A stretch of 64,000 nt of DNA from Cryptomeria japonica (GCF_030272615.1 NC_081410.1:501356442-501420441); one strand, 5' to 3'. Counted from the first letter of the stretch, positions 1 to 12,711 are shown. Notes: generated from the letters alone by a model not told the origin. Numbers and translations: made by a program.

Positions 1-700
1 ATACCCACAAGCTTGTTTTTGAACTCTTTAGAAGTCCGCTCTGTTAGGAGCCTTGTCCAGTTAAAGACTGATACAATAGGTTCTATTAGGAGCTGATCTT
101 GTTAGGGATCACCCAGTTAAGGGATGGCAAGAACACCCAGTTAAGGGTTAAACCCTGTTAAAGGTTACCTTGTTACAGGATTTCAAGAACTCAATTGTTT
201 TGAGTCACCCTGTTAAAGGATTTACAACAAGCCAGTTAGAGCTACCCTGTTAAGGGATTTTCCAATTGTTGAGGTGGTTAGAGATCAATAGGTATTACAA
301 TGATCTGGTAACAGCACTCAATGCCAATGCAGATCCACTTAAGCTCCTCTTCACCTTCTGCACTTACACTCTGCAGGTATCACTTCTCTCCTTTTGGTCT
401 GGCAAGAATCACGTATCCCTTCTCTTGGATACACACACACAAATTTTGCCAACAACCTCAGAAAGAATCACAACATTGACCTTATAGGAAAATAGATAGG
501 TGGGTAGCATAAACCCTAAACCCTAAAACCTGTTACCTTAAAGAATTCAAACGGTTCAATCCTAACCATTGAGCACACTGCATTAAATGTAACAGTCTTG
601 ATCCAATCTCCATCGTCCATTTTCCACCGATTTCATAGCGGCTGATAACCCATCATACATTATCACCATTTACAGACTTCGCACATTCCCGAGGTAGATA
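1..700. repeat. Diverged LTR-like fragment
   Basis: The first 250 bases are packed with degenerate copies of GTTAAAGGATTT and CCAGTTAAGGG. The same phrase structure (CTTGTTAGAAGTGACC, TGTTAAAGGATTTC) occurs inside the LTRs of element C near 17.2 and 23.4 kb, so this looks like an older LTR of a related family. Its ends are not visible and no gene is seen. The block to about 1080 is of similar character but shows no recognisable boundary. Confidence 0.45.
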
Positions 701-1132
701 GGAACAATCTCCTTCATGCAAGATCCTTCATGTGCACAAATCTTACGTGGCAACATGATCTATTATTCGTTACCATGCTAACTCATCACACAAAGTCACC
801 GGTTGAGCCACATAGGCTTGAAGCACTTCAACCGAAAACCTTGAAGTTGAGACTACCAACTGGTAGTCATACAGCGCTTCCATTTGCCAGTTCCCATAAC
901 CATATGCCAGTTCACCTTGAACAAACACACCGCTTCAGTTTGGCACAAATGTCAGTTCACAGTGTTATACCGGTTCTCACATATGCCGATTCTCACCTCT
1001 TCAGCATATTGACATCAATGACAACATACAATGTCATTATGTCCTCATATCGGTTCACATAATGCCAACAGAGACAAATCATTCAAGAGAAACATTGCAC
1101 CATCTTCTTCTCATACCCATACCTTAGTGTAA

Positions 1133-1640
1133 TGGTGGCAAAGATAAAAATATTGGTGTATCAATCTCTCTAGATACTCCTTATTCTTCTAGAGCTTATC
1201 TTGGTCATCAACATATTTGTAGAGAAGATGATGTTATGCATTTTATTCATTATCTATCTCTTCACATAACATTAAGAAAAGATGAATCCTTAGATGATAA
1301 GGACCTTCCTTCCCAACCTATCAAAGAGGATATGGATAATGATGATAAAAAGGATAATTTCCCTACAAAGGATATTTCTTCTTCATCTAACCATCCCTTT
1401 GATCCCTACATGTGTTCCTACACTACAAATTTTAAGGAAATTCATGATACCAATCCTTCTTCTTCACAATTAAAAATCTTATAGGAGTGGCTATAATATA
1501 ACCTCAAAACAAGGTTATAGTGGACTAGGACTTGGAAAATATGAACAAGGAATCAAAGTCCCTATAAACCCTCCTTCACAAGCTATTACAGGTGATATAT
1601 GTTTTCAACATGCTAAGAGCTATATAAATTTTAATGAGCC
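1133..1640 (+). pseudogene. Gypsy-like polyprotein relic with G-patch
   Basis: An acidic, lysine- and serine-rich reading frame (1236-1484) is followed, in another frame, by a G-patch-like stretch at 1513-1566 (GYSGLGLGKYEQGIKVPI). G-patches of this form occur in the gag-protease region of plant Ty3/Gypsy polyproteins, where they are thought to bind nucleic acid. The change of frame between the two parts and the stops around them show decay. No protease or reverse transcriptase is readable, so the element type is inferred from the G-patch alone. It ends against the LTR-like copy that starts at 1649. Confidence 0.5.
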
Positions 1641-1648
1641 ATTATATT

Positions 1649-2818
1649 TGTAGTATCATAAATTGTCGTCAAGCCAATTTACACCTCATGTTTGTGCCCC
1701 TAGTTTAGCATGTCCCCTCCTCATCTCCTATTTAGGTTTTCTTTGTACTCAATCTCTAGTTCAAATGCCATGTACACCCACTGATGGATTCCATAGAGAT
1801 GTGTCCTTCTCTCTAAGGCTTAATTGTGGCCCCTTACTGAGAATGACCAAGGCGCCCATGCCCTGGTCCTTCTTAGTTGGGCCATAATTTGAAATGGGGC
1901 AAGGGTCCTATATCTTTGGTGGGAATTCAATTTGGTGGCTCCACATGACTGTTGGAGGTTGGCCTAATTGGTAAATGACCTAAATACCCCTATTTAAAGA
2001 TATTTGATCAGCCTAATTTCATCCTAACTCATAATCAAGCATTCTTGCATCTAAGAAGCATCCACCATCAAGCATTTTCAGAGATATTCAAGGCTACATA
2101 TTCTTCATTCAACCATTATGGATTAAAGTTAAATCATTAATATGCAAGCATGTGTGTGTGATTATGGTTTTGTCATGTTCATGTAATTTCACAAAACATA
2201 TGTGATTACATTCAAGAAGCAAAGCATCATCATCAACAATTGCAAATCTAAGGTATATCCTTCCATTATTTATTTTAGTATTTGCATTATTTCATTCAAG
2301 GTTAATTCCTAAACAAAGGTTTGACTTAGGAAAACCCCTATTCCCAACTGATTTCTCTTCTTTATTGTGTATAAGAACAGGTACAGAGTTGTAACTTTCA
2401 AGATCGACATAATTCGCATATACGAACAGTTCCCCTTTAGATGGAAAAAAGTTTGGAGGACCAAAGCGATAGTCATTTTGGTCCTAACAATTCAATTCAC
2501 CCTTCTCGTAACATATATGAATATTCACATACTACTCAGATCTAGGTTTGTGGCTTTGTTTGACTACTGTAGCTCATTGTTTATGCCCGATCTCTTCAAC
2601 GTTATCATATTTACCCTAATTTCAACATTTTCACAATTCAACTCAAAAAGAGGGAATCAAATTCTAACCAATGAATCTAATCAAAATTCTTAGCCCTATC
2701 TTTGTTGGATTGAGGCTAGATCTATTGGATTCACCCCTCTTTAATGTAGATGGTTCCTAAGAAAAATTAATAGTTTTATAATCCTAGTGGTGGAAACCCT
2801 AATTTTCACCACTTTACA
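1649..2818 (+). repeat. Old LTR copy, same family as solo LTR D
   Basis: It starts TGTAGTATCATAAA and ends CCACTTTACA, matching the ends of the solo LTR at 26530-27726. Inside, long stretches align with that copy, for example GATTACATTCAAGAAGCAAA and the TTTGACTTAGGAAAACCCCT region. It is about 1170 bp. CCATT follows its end (2819-2823) and also occurs at 1639-1643, five bases before its start, so the TSD is uncertain. It could be a solo LTR or the 3' LTR of the adjacent Gypsy relic. Confidence 0.6.
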
Positions 2819-2823
2819 CCATT

Positions 2824-4810
2824 TTCATATTAGGATTAGCTTTAGGATTTGAGGGTTCTAAAATTGTTCCATCAACATAATGATTTAAACATTTCTCCAT
2901 TGGTTTACTCCATGCATTAAATTTTCAAGTTGCATAATTATGTGGAGTTAAAAATGAAAATCAAAAGAGAACCAAAGAGAGAGGCGCAAGCATACAAGAA
3001 ACCCCCCAAATTCAATCAATCAATCAATCGCCCCCTACGCCCAAAAATGATGATTTGACACTTTATACTTAGTGCGATTACAATGGCTACTTGCAAAGCA
3101 AGGTAAAGTAGAATTTTGATTTCATTGTTTACAACTACCTCAATTAGGCTATAGCAAAATTAAATGACTAATGCAATATACCAAATTGAGAGCTAAGCAT
3201 TACAACCAAACTAAGATCTAAGCATTACAATTCCAAAAATAAGACAAATAAGGTCATGTGCTAAAAATAACTTTTATTATCATAGTAACTATAAATTAAT
3301 AGAATCACTATAAAATATAGAAATAATCATGAACTTACAGAAAAGTAGCACTTGAAAAGAAGCCCATATGAACCTAAACAATGCCCCAAAAGTTGCAAAA
3401 ATAAGGATTTCAAAATATTCTGAAAAAATTGTGTATGAAAATCAGAAAACTCCTGCACTACCATGTACTAGAGCATGAAATTCTACCCAATTAAAAAAAA
3501 AATGCTTGAAAAAATGAGTTAGGATGGTTGAGATATCGTTTTTTGAAAATCATCTATGTAATTATGACACTTGAATTGTTATCGCACATCTAAACTTTAA
3601 ATGGCTTTAGATTTGGTCTTTGGAGTGGGATTTGGATAAAAAATAATGAAATTCTAACTTTTTCAAACCTCTTGAATCCAATGGTGGCCTCAAATCTAAC
3701 CTAGCAAGCTCCAATTTTGACTTGCAACAAAAAAGCCACAATTCTACAACTCCAAAATTGATCAAAACAACTCTCCAATGGAAAACCAATTGTACTTTAT
3801 CAATTCGGATACCATGTAGGAATTGGCTATGAAGATAGCCACCCTGTTGGAAAATTATTTTTTTATGGTTGTCATTAATGTCAAACTTGGTTTTTCATAT
3901 GGACCCTTGTCTGAATATGATCATGTATTGTTGTAGGTTTCTTTGTCTTGTGTTTGGTGTTGCAGTTGAGCTTCATGTTTTGGGTGTTGGTTGTGGCAAG
4001 TTCAATATGCAGGAAAGATTTTTTCATATATGTAGGAAAGAATACTCAATGTATGTAGGAAACAATATTTAATGTCTCTTTGGTATAATTATTTGCATTC
4101 CTTTGGAAGGTAAATATGATGTTCTATGTGTTGTATGTAAAATTCATTATGTAATCAATCTGAAATAAAGGGAAATCATGAATCCCTATCTAATCAAAGA
4201 ATTCTAAATAAACCAATGAAATAACACAATCAATCAAATAGGAATGTAAAATAATCAATTAAATCTCCCTATTCCATGACTATATGTAGCTTCCAGTGTT
4301 CTTCTCTTCTTTGTGGTATGGTGGCTCTCAAATATCACACTGGCAACCTGCACTTGACATAAAGATTCAAAGTTCGTGATTGTTGAAAATGGAGATTGAA
4401 TGCTCAATTTATTGACTATTGGAGATGATTGATTGAAAGGTGGAATAGATTGATCAAGAGGTGGAACTCAGGTGGGCTCACATGCTAATTGATAGTTGAA
4501 CTGCTGATTTGGAGGTGGAACAGAATAGATTGAATAGATAAAATGAGTTAACTGGTTGAGAAAAAAGTTGATTGAAAGATGAAAAAGGGTGATTGGAGGA
4601 TAATTTATTGATGACAAAGAAAGCTTTATTTAGAAAAAGCTAACTAGAAGATAAAAAAAAGAATGACTGGAGAGAATTAAAGAAATGATGTAATTAATCA
4701 ATTAAAATAGATGGAATAGTTAACTGATTGAAATCTTTTTGGGAAAAAGCAAAGTGGGAGATAGAAATAGAGATTGGAAAGATAATGATTTAATTAATTT
4801 AGCATGTGCT
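2824..4810. other. Intergenic, no gene seen
   Basis: AT-rich sequence with a short (AATC)n run near 3010-3030. A minus-strand TGGTATC sequence at 3808-3815 resembles a tRNA-Met primer site, so an eroded LTR element may lie here, but neither LTRs nor coding sequence could be traced. Confidence 0.35.
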
Positions 4811-4816
4811 TTCACT

Positions 4817-5005
4817 TTGACTTTGATTTTCAATTTAACCTTTGCATGAGATTTAATTCAAATATTGAATTTATTTTAAATTCAATTTGGTATTTGAATA
4901 TATTTAGAACTTTACTTTGATTTTCAATTTAATCTTTGCATGAGATTTAATTCAAATATTGAATTTGTTTTAAATTCAATTTGGTATTTGAAAATATTTA
5001 GAACT
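4817..5005. repeat. 94-bp tandem duplication, AT-rich
   Basis: A block beginning ACTTTGATTTTCAATTTAA is repeated with an offset of 94 bp (CTTTGA at 4821 and 4915). The two copies differ at only a few positions, and a third partial copy starts near 5006. It has no coding content. The clean offset points to unequal exchange or replication slippage. Confidence 0.8.
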
Positions 5006-5232
5006 TGAATTTGATTTTCAATTTGATTTTTGAAATCATGCACATGTATTTGAATTTGAAAGAAATTAGAAGAATTAGAATTAATGAAATTAGAATTTGG
5101 GGAATTAATAAAATAAAATGAAATCAAAAGAATAATTAGTTAATTAAATAATTTAAAGAAACTATTTAATTATTTAGAAATTGAATTTAATTAAATAATA
5201 AAGTTATTTAAATTAAAGGATTAAAACCATAA

Positions 5233-5468
5233 ATTTTTATTTTTATTTTTTTTTGATAGGTAATAGGCCGAAGCCGCAATATTTTGAATTATTATTATTA
5301 TTATTATTATTATTATGTTTGATTAGATTGACCCATGACCTTCCCCATTATGGAAGGCCAAGAGTCACAGCTTAGAATTCCACTTTAGATGTCCCTATTG
5401 GGAATTGAACTTGTGTCTCCACAATGAGAACCCAGTGTTTTAACCAGTTAAGCTCAACCCCTTGGACA
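5233..5468 (-). mobile_element. tRNA-derived SINE with TSDs
   Basis: Read on the minus strand, this starts near a tRNA-like head with an A-box-like GGTTGAGCTTAACTGGTTAA and a B-box-like GTTCAATTCC. It passes an (ATT)n-type microsatellite and ends with CCTATC followed by an A-rich tail. It is flanked by GATTAAAACCATAA (5219-5232) and GATTAAAATCATAA (5469-5482), a 14-bp TSD with one difference. The internal RNA polymerase III boxes, A-tail and TSD together identify a SINE of about 236 bp. SINEs do not encode proteins and borrow LINE machinery. Confidence 0.85.
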
Positions 5469-5483
5469 GATTAAAATCATAAT

Positions 5484-8340
5484 TAATTAAATAATAAATA
5501 TTAATTAATATTTAGAAAAGGTTTAATGATTAATTGATTAGAAATAGAAATTGAAAATGAATTTATTTAAATAATAAAGATTATTTAAATTGAGGAATAA
5601 AAATCATAATTAATTAAATAATAAATATTTAATTAATATTAGAAAATGGTTCAAATGATTAAACGATAATAGAATTGAAATTGGAATAATTAGTAAGATT
5701 ATAGAAGAAATGTGAAATTAGAAGAATAAGATTAATTAACTTAATTAAATAATTAATGAATTATTTAATCAATTAGATGAATAAACAGTACATGATCAAT
5801 GACATTTTTAGGTGTTTACACTATGGATGTTGCATCGATTGGTTTTCTGGTTTGTGGATTGCAGAAGTTGGTTGTTACTATTCTCTGACAATAAGGGCAT
5901 CTATCATACTGGTTCAGCAAGTGCTTTGTGGCCTCCAGATATGTTGAATTTTATGTTGCGATTTAGTGGACATGGTTGTGTGGCTCGTACAGTATTTTTA
6001 GTGTATTTCTCTAATGGTGCTTATGTTCTGCAAGTGAGTTATGTTGATTTGAGTTTGGTATATTTAGTTGTCTTTTGGTTTGGTGTGTCCAGTTGGGTTA
6101 TCTTGTTTGGATCAAGCTTTTCAGTCCAAATATGCATTGGAGGATGAATTAAAATGTTTTTGCGGGTATCACCATGGCATGTGGAGATCCACGTGGAATA
6201 ATTTGTATTGGAAGATGTGTCTTGGTCGACTATGGTGCAGGAGCACCCAAAGACACAAATGAAGCCTAAAGAGTCTAATATCACCCATAAGGTGAAAATG
6301 ATCGTATGTAGTAGGTTGAGAGGTTTGTGAGTCAATAAGACCCAATTGATGTAAGGCATTGTCATGGTTGCATTTCATAAGTCATAATCGACAGATGACC
6401 ATGTGGGTCAGTAGGAGTCTAGCCATGAGTCGGGCAATAAATATTGGTCTTGGAAACATCATACCAATCCTTGGAATAGGCCGAATACACCTTGGAGTCA
6501 CCAAATTTGAAAAGTGCAAGTTGACACCTTTTGTTGTCATTGCAAAATATTGTAAAAAGGGGTAACTAATCCTCCAATGGTTCCAAAGCTTGAAAAGTGG
6601 TTGGAAACCATTAGGGAGGCTGTATTAGGCCCACTTGGATCAATTATAGGGTTTTTTTTGTTGAAGTTATTGAAATTGGTGATGTTTTGGAGTTTTGGAG
6701 CAATACAATATACTTGGAGTTTCCTAAAATTTTGTGTGTTTGATGTTCATTTCTAACCGACCTATGGATTGGTGGATGCCTGAAACTAATTGGATGACTT
6801 AGGGAAATCTATTACCTTTCATTTGAATCAAGTTTGAGGTCTTGTAACAATCGATTTGTAGAGATCCATCAAAACCTATTCGGGTTGGTCACAAACCCTG
6901 CCAGCACCTAAGGTTTCACTATAAAAATGCCCTTAATCTAACATTTTTACCAGAGAACCAAACAATCTATGGGAAAATGTTAGAGGGGATATTGTACCAT
7001 AATATTTTGGTGTTTTTTTGCAGGGAGGCTCCAAGCTCAAAGAGATTGAATTGACCCTAGGCGGGCATCTCTATGTGACTGCCTGAAAGGTAGAAGTGAA
7101 AATCACTTGCAGTAGACAAAGAAGATGGGATCAAGTCCTGAAACATTGGATTTGGTGGTTTGACACCTTAACCCACCTTTTAGAATATTTTTTTTAGTCG
7201 GGAGACTAATACAAAGGGTACTTGCTTTGTAAATTAGGCCTAATTTGCTTAATTAGGTCTGGAAGGACAGTAAGGATATAGACCTTTCAAACTTGGGGTT
7301 AGGGTATAAGATTTTGGGGAATTGTGTAACTTGATAAAGGGTATCTTAATCTTCCCTTATCTTATCTTTTCCTTTGAAATTTAATTAATTTGTGCGTGGA
7401 GAACTCAACCGGTAGGGTTACTAGTCAACCAGTAGGGCTACTAGACAAATAGGACAGTTGTGAGACTAGTAGTTCCTCTAACACATTTGACAGTCGGATC
7501 ATATGGATTTTTTGCATTGGTTAGACCACAAATAAACAAAATTGAATAGGTTTCCCTCCCACCGATACCGAAAGATTGTCTACCATTCACACATGGGTAG
7601 AGTGTTTTCATCCTAACGGTACCGGAAGATACTAATCCTTTATGGATCCGGTCACAAAATTTGTTGTGTGAGTTAAGAAATTGGTAGGTGTTTTGTTTGA
7701 CACCTTGAACTAACAAAACTTGATTTGGACATAGTAGTTGTGATTGAGAGAAGGTTATCACCTAGTTTGTTTACTGGCTCTGCATCAAACTAATTAACAA
7801 GTATGTTTGCCTATCAACATGTTGCATTTGGTGGCGAATTGGAGGATGTGTTAGCATGTGAGGATTATTGGATTTGACTTGTAAGGATGTGTTGTGATGT
7901 ATTTGGGCCCCTCTTTCTCCTAGAGTGGACCCCCTTGAGTATTTTTGGTTTGGGCGGCTTATTTTGTGCAATAATGTTTATTCCAGTTGTGGCCAACCCT
8001 CAACTAGGTTTTTTGATGATCTCTCTTATATATAAGGAGTGTGGATGTATGAGTTGACGCATGGGATTTTGTGTGTGTGCGTGGTGAATTGGATAGAGTG
8101 TGGTTAATGAGAAGGGAATTTGAATGATGTGTAAGCAGATTTGAGACTGCAGATATGTGAAAATCATTTTATGAAGAGCTTTGAATGTGATACATTCTAT
8201 GAGATAGTGGCAGTTGTCAGAGATGTTTTTCATGATGTTGGACACTTGATACAAATGTTCAAGTACAATTTCATGTTCAAGAGATCCTTCTTGTTTCAGT
8301 TCTACTATTTCTTTTTTTCTCATTGACAGTGAGTCCTTCG
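5484..8340. other. Intergenic, no recognisable gene
   Basis: Only short open frames are present and none resembles a known family. A small tandem motif (CAACCGGTAGGGTTACTAGT and variants) occurs at 7405-7450. A TATA-like CTATAAAAATGCCC near 6920 could belong to an eroded LTR. Confidence 0.4.
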
Positions 8341-8349
8341 GCAGCACCT

Positions 8350-8440
8350 TGTATCTTGCCCTAAAGTAGTGTGCCTCAGTTGTGCAAGTCCATATATCTT
8401 GCCCTAAGGTACTGTACCTTAGTCTTGGAAGTCCATCAGG
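8350..8440. repeat. About 46-bp tandem duplication
   Basis: Two adjacent copies start with ATCTTGCCCTAA and end AGTCCATA/AGTCCATC, with several differences between them. No gene is associated. Confidence 0.7.
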
Positions 8441-8689
8441 TGTAGTTTTTCTCCTTTACAGTAATCCTAAAAAATTGTAATCATTTTTATTCATATTGTG
8501 AGTTTGACTCTTACCATGGTTTTTTCCTGTTTGAGTTTTACACATAAATATGGTGTTCATGTGTTGATGGGTGATGTGTTTTTAGTATTGTTGTAGAATA
8601 GTTAAATTTTGTTTATAGTTAATATATTTAGAAGATCCAGACTGATTCACCCCCCCCCCCACACTCTCATCTTGTCATAGGTTCAACAC

Positions 8690-9190
8690 ACCCAAGATCT
8701 AGAGGCCTAATGGAAAACATAATAACAAGAGAGATTAAATGTGACAAGAATAAATTGTATTCTCATCAATGATATAACACAAAATAGATAAATGTACATA
8801 AGAGACCCCTTGGTTATATATCCAAGGTGAGTACAGAGGAGTGAATGAGATAATGGTAAGTGTTGTTATCTATGACAAGATAACCTAAGTGAAAATCTAT
8901 CATTCCACCTAAAGTGGAAAGGTAGTAGTGCGATAACACCACTAAAGGTGGATCATCCAAGGTGAAAAAGTGCAACCATGAAAGGTGGATGTGATAATGT
9001 GATAAAATCACCAAAGGTGAAGACACCACATGATGTGGAAATGATAACATGATAAGTCCACCTAAAGTGGAGATGCTCTAACATACTCCTATGTGGCTCC
9101 CTAAGTAAGCTTAAAAGTGACATGTAATTAGGACCTAGGTGGAGAATAACCAAGTAAAACACCTTAATTACACCAACAACTTTCACCATT
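8690..9190. repeat. LTR-like region with a cluster of small hairpins
   Basis: The segment has LTR-like composition (TTGGTTATATATCCAAGG near 8809-8826) and a run of short inverted repeats between 8903 and 9071, described in the findings. No coding sequence is seen. The sequence from 9190 to 10447 is AT-rich with no recognisable gene; a 66-codon minus frame at 10068-10268 is not assignable. Confidence 0.4.
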
Positions 9191-10452
9191 CAAAAATTTA
9201 CGAAGAAACTTCATATAATTTGAAATGAATAGCTTATAGTGAAAGGAAAGGGGCAGAAATATGCATGATTACAATTTTATTTATAAATTTTAGAGTTTCA
9301 AATGAATAAACTAAGACTTCAAATAAAATAATAATAATAATAAAATATAAAATGGTAGAGAAAAAATTCATAGATGGGCATAGAAAGATAAGATAATTTT
9401 GTTACACAAAGCATGAAATGATAGACTTGCACAATTATGCTTGGATTAATTAGCTAAATAAAATGAAATACAATCTATTTCCTTGAATTCCTTAGTATAA
9501 AAAATATTTATCCTTTTCTACTCTCCTCGGTATATGTCCTCTTCAATTAACATCAACTAGGTATTTATATCATTTTTCATGATAAAAATTACACAAATGA
9601 ACTTGGAGACTAAATGATAATAGGAATCAACATGACAGATCTTGAATTAGTGCTTTGAATATTTGGCATGTATTTCCTTCTTTAAGATCTTTTTACTTCA
9701 ACTATTAGATGAGTGTATTTTGAACCATATCAAACAAAATTGAGGAGCCCATCTACCTTGTACCATATTTATTCTTTGTTAATAGTGAAAAAAAGTATGT
9801 GTTAGTCCTACCAATATGCCCAAGGAGCATTAAGGTGTCATGTGTCCTTGGCATAGAATTATATCATTTATGAATTTCCTTTTCAAAATGGGTTCCACTA
9901 CTCACTAATGTGTTCATTTTGATCAATAGCACAATATTATTGAGTTGTCATTCTAACAAAAATACTATGCATATCGTTGATCTTGTAGATGATCAATGAC
10001 TTTACTACATTAAAACTCTAGCATATACTCCCCATCTCTTATCAAAATGGGGAACCCAATTTACCCATCATGTCATCTCACCAACAATGCAACTAGAAAA
10101 ATTACCAAATAAAAAATATTTTTGAGAAATGTCAAGGTGGCACATATCATATAGTATAGGTTCTCCTTGTTTTATTTTTCTATATCTAGAAAAAGGTATC
10201 AATAAATCTAGGCCCATCAACTTTTTAAATTCACTAACTTTCATTGCACAGTAGTGCAACAAGTCCATGTTGTTAAGTTAACAACGTTCAAATATTATGC
10301 CAATCATTTGATCCTTCAGGTGGGATCGACAATTCTATTCCATCAAAATCTTTCCTTTATGAACTTAACTATGTGGAGATTGCCCAAGCTGATGTGCTAA
10401 CTATTAACCAATGGTGTAAGAGGAAACGGGTGTCAATATAACAACTTTGAAC

Positions 10453-10902
10453 TTTTGGAATAAATAATTTATATATTAATTATTCACTTAATTGCATTGG
10501 TTCACTAAATAATTTATTATTTATTTAATTAATTAATTACGAATAATTAATTAATATTTATCTCCATGCATAATGCAAACTAGGAAAAGAAAACTATGTT
10601 TAGATTTTTGAGAGTTTCATGAATTAACTAGTTTGTTATGCTATGTGTGCATACATGATCGATTCATGCATTGTGTTTCAAACTCTCAGTCTATCTTGTA
10701 GACTCCACCATTATGGTTTCTATCTTTAGAGTTAGATTTCTTTATACGGATATCATATCCTTCATTGTAACTCAAGCAATTTCAAATCAATTCAATCAAT
10801 TTCATTTTTATTGTCTTCAATTATTTTCTTGTTCAATTCTCTCTTTATGTGTGATAGGTAGATAACTAGGCTTGTGGGGCTCTCAGTTCACGAATTCTAA
10901 CA
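10453..10902 (+). repeat. Element A left (5') LTR
   Basis: It begins TTTTGGAATAAATAATTT where the right LTR has TGTTGGAATAAATAATTT, so the expected TG has decayed to TT. It ends AATTCTAACA directly before the primer site. It includes an inverted repeat of TTAATTAATTA around CGAA near 10530-10555. The TSD TGAAC precedes it. Confidence 0.88.
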
Positions 10903-11075
10903 TGGTATCAAAGCTCCAAATCTAAAGATTCATGGTTGCTTTTTTGGAGATTATTTGCATGCACAACAAATTGTTCTACACATATTCTTGCAAAAGATAA
11001 CTGGGCTTGTGGGATTCGCATTTCATGAATTCTAACATGGTATCAGAACTCTAGATCTGAAGATTCTTGTTCACT
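10855..11075 (+). promoter_or_regulatory. Duplicated LTR end and primer-binding site of element A
   Basis: The junction ATTCTAACATGGTATCA occurs twice, 135 bp apart: TGGTATCAAAGC at 10903-10914 and TGGTATCAGAAC at 11038-11049. Both resemble the TGGTATCAGAGC complement of initiator Met-tRNA. The segment AAGATAACTGGGCTTGTGGG before the second copy resembles the end of the right LTR better than the first copy does. Which site was used cannot be told. Confidence 0.75.
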
Positions 11076-12144
11076 TTTTTGGAGATTATTTGTATGCATA
11101 TAAAATTGTTCATCTTGGGTTAATTTGGAGCACACAATCAGTTCCAGATGGCTCGAGAAAGTTAGAATCACCTTTTGTTTCGCTGAAATCCGATATACAG
11201 AATCCATTTTGTAAGGGTTTGAAATTCAAGGGTTTTCTCTATTCTAGAGAGTATACCTAAAAATTTGGAGCGTTTTGGGCCCAATAGGACCTCTCAATTG
11301 GATTCAAGATGTCGATTCCATTAATTTTGATATATAATTTGCCTATTTTCGATGACAGGGGCATCTTGGGCATGATTTTTTTATTGGCCCGCTTTACAAG
11401 GCACCAAAATCCATACGGTCATACCACCTGCATGCGCGTCAATACCTACATCAGAATTTTTTTCAAAAAAAAATCTAGTAAAAAAAAAATCATGCATAAA
11501 TGTTTTGGAAGGTGCAATTTTTTTTGAAGTTTTTTTAATTTAAAAAAAAGAACAAAAAGTCAAATCTACACAAAAGAGTACATACCAGGCATGCATCAGA
11601 AGGTACTATGATGACATCATCATGTGCATCAGAAAATCTGGCGGACCCACTAAATTTGGAGCTCTTCTAAATTTAGTTGATTTTCTTTATTTTTAGCCTT
11701 TCAAAGTTCTAAAAAGCAACAGTTGGTATTTTGCCCATAACTTCGTCGTACGGAGTCTAAATTGGGCAAACCATATATCGTCAGAAAGCTCTTTCTGAGC
11801 CAAATTCATTTATGGAGGTATTTTTAGTTTTATTTATTTATTTTTCAGGCTTTTTTTCTAGTTGAATTTAGAAGTTTCTATTTGCACTCCCGGGATATAT
11901 CTTGTGCATCCGGACTCTATTTTTCTCAAACGAAATATCATCGAAAAGATGATTCAGAGATCTATCTAGATCTCGGGTCCTTTTTAGCGCATATTTTACC
12001 AATTTTTTGTCTCTTCCTTCTGAATTCAATAGTGCGTGTTCTGGTCCTATTCTGTCCTCCTGTGATAGGAGCTCCGTCATTCTTGTTCTTAGAGGAATTT
12101 TGTTCTGATTTTTCTTATCTCGAATCTGTAATTTTTCTAGCATC

Positions 12145-12711
12145 GTGGAGAAAAGAAACATGCCTCTTCTTACCACTTCTAATTTTATCGAGTGGAATTA
12201 TCACATGGAGATCACTCTTAAGAAGTTGGGGTTATATCGAGTCACCCTAAGTACAAAACTAGAACAGACAAGTGCTACAGAAAAGAGGAAATGGTTCAAC
12301 AAATGTGATAGAGTTTTCAAAACTCTTTGCATGAGTATCTCTCTTGATCTCTTGCTTCTTGTAATACACTGCAAGAAGTTTGGGCACAACTTGAGCTTCT
12401 ATTTGGTAAGCTCGACACACTCAGGAGTTATCAGTTGGAGAATGAGTTGATATGTCTTAATTCTTCTGATTTTGAAACGATCCAGGACCTCTTCACAAAG
12501 CTTAAGTCCTTGAGGATTTATCTAAAGCAATCTGGTATTGAGAAGAAAGATGATCAGTTGAGCCTTTTTATTCTTGCAAAGCTTGGTTTGAATTATCCTT
12601 TCTTTGTTTTTGCCTTCTATGCTACAAAGGATGCTATGGGATCCAACTACAAAATGCCTTCTCTTGATGAGTTTTCCATTCAACTCATGCGAGAACAGTC
12701 CAAGTTGATTA
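12145..12711 (+). pseudogene. Element A gag, N-terminal part (broken by element B)
   Basis: This is a Copia-type gag of the UBN2/retrotran_gag class, the structural protein that packages the element RNA. The first frame (12145-12450) has NFIEWNYHMEITLKKLGLY, the usual gag start about a small molecule-sized N-terminal helix. After a frameshift near 12355 the frame continues through LENELICLNSSDFETIQDLF to EFSIQLMREQSKLIM at 12711. There element B begins, so the final residues of the open frame are B-LTR sequence. The leader from 11050 to 12144 has no gene. The rest of this gag lies at 28552. Confidence 0.8.

Noticed and set aside
507-525. Telomere-like CCCTAAA repeats
   Set aside because: Only two units (AACCCTAAACCCTAAAACC); too short for an interstitial telomere array.
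8814-9189. CRISPR-like array of short repeats
   Set aside because: Units are irregular hairpins of 13-17 bp with no constant repeat or spacer length, in a plant genome.
11882-12250. 122-codon plus ORF before element A gag
   Set aside because: Different frame from the gag, rich in Leu/Phe/Ser without motif; the gag start NFIEWNYHMEITLKKLG fits better.
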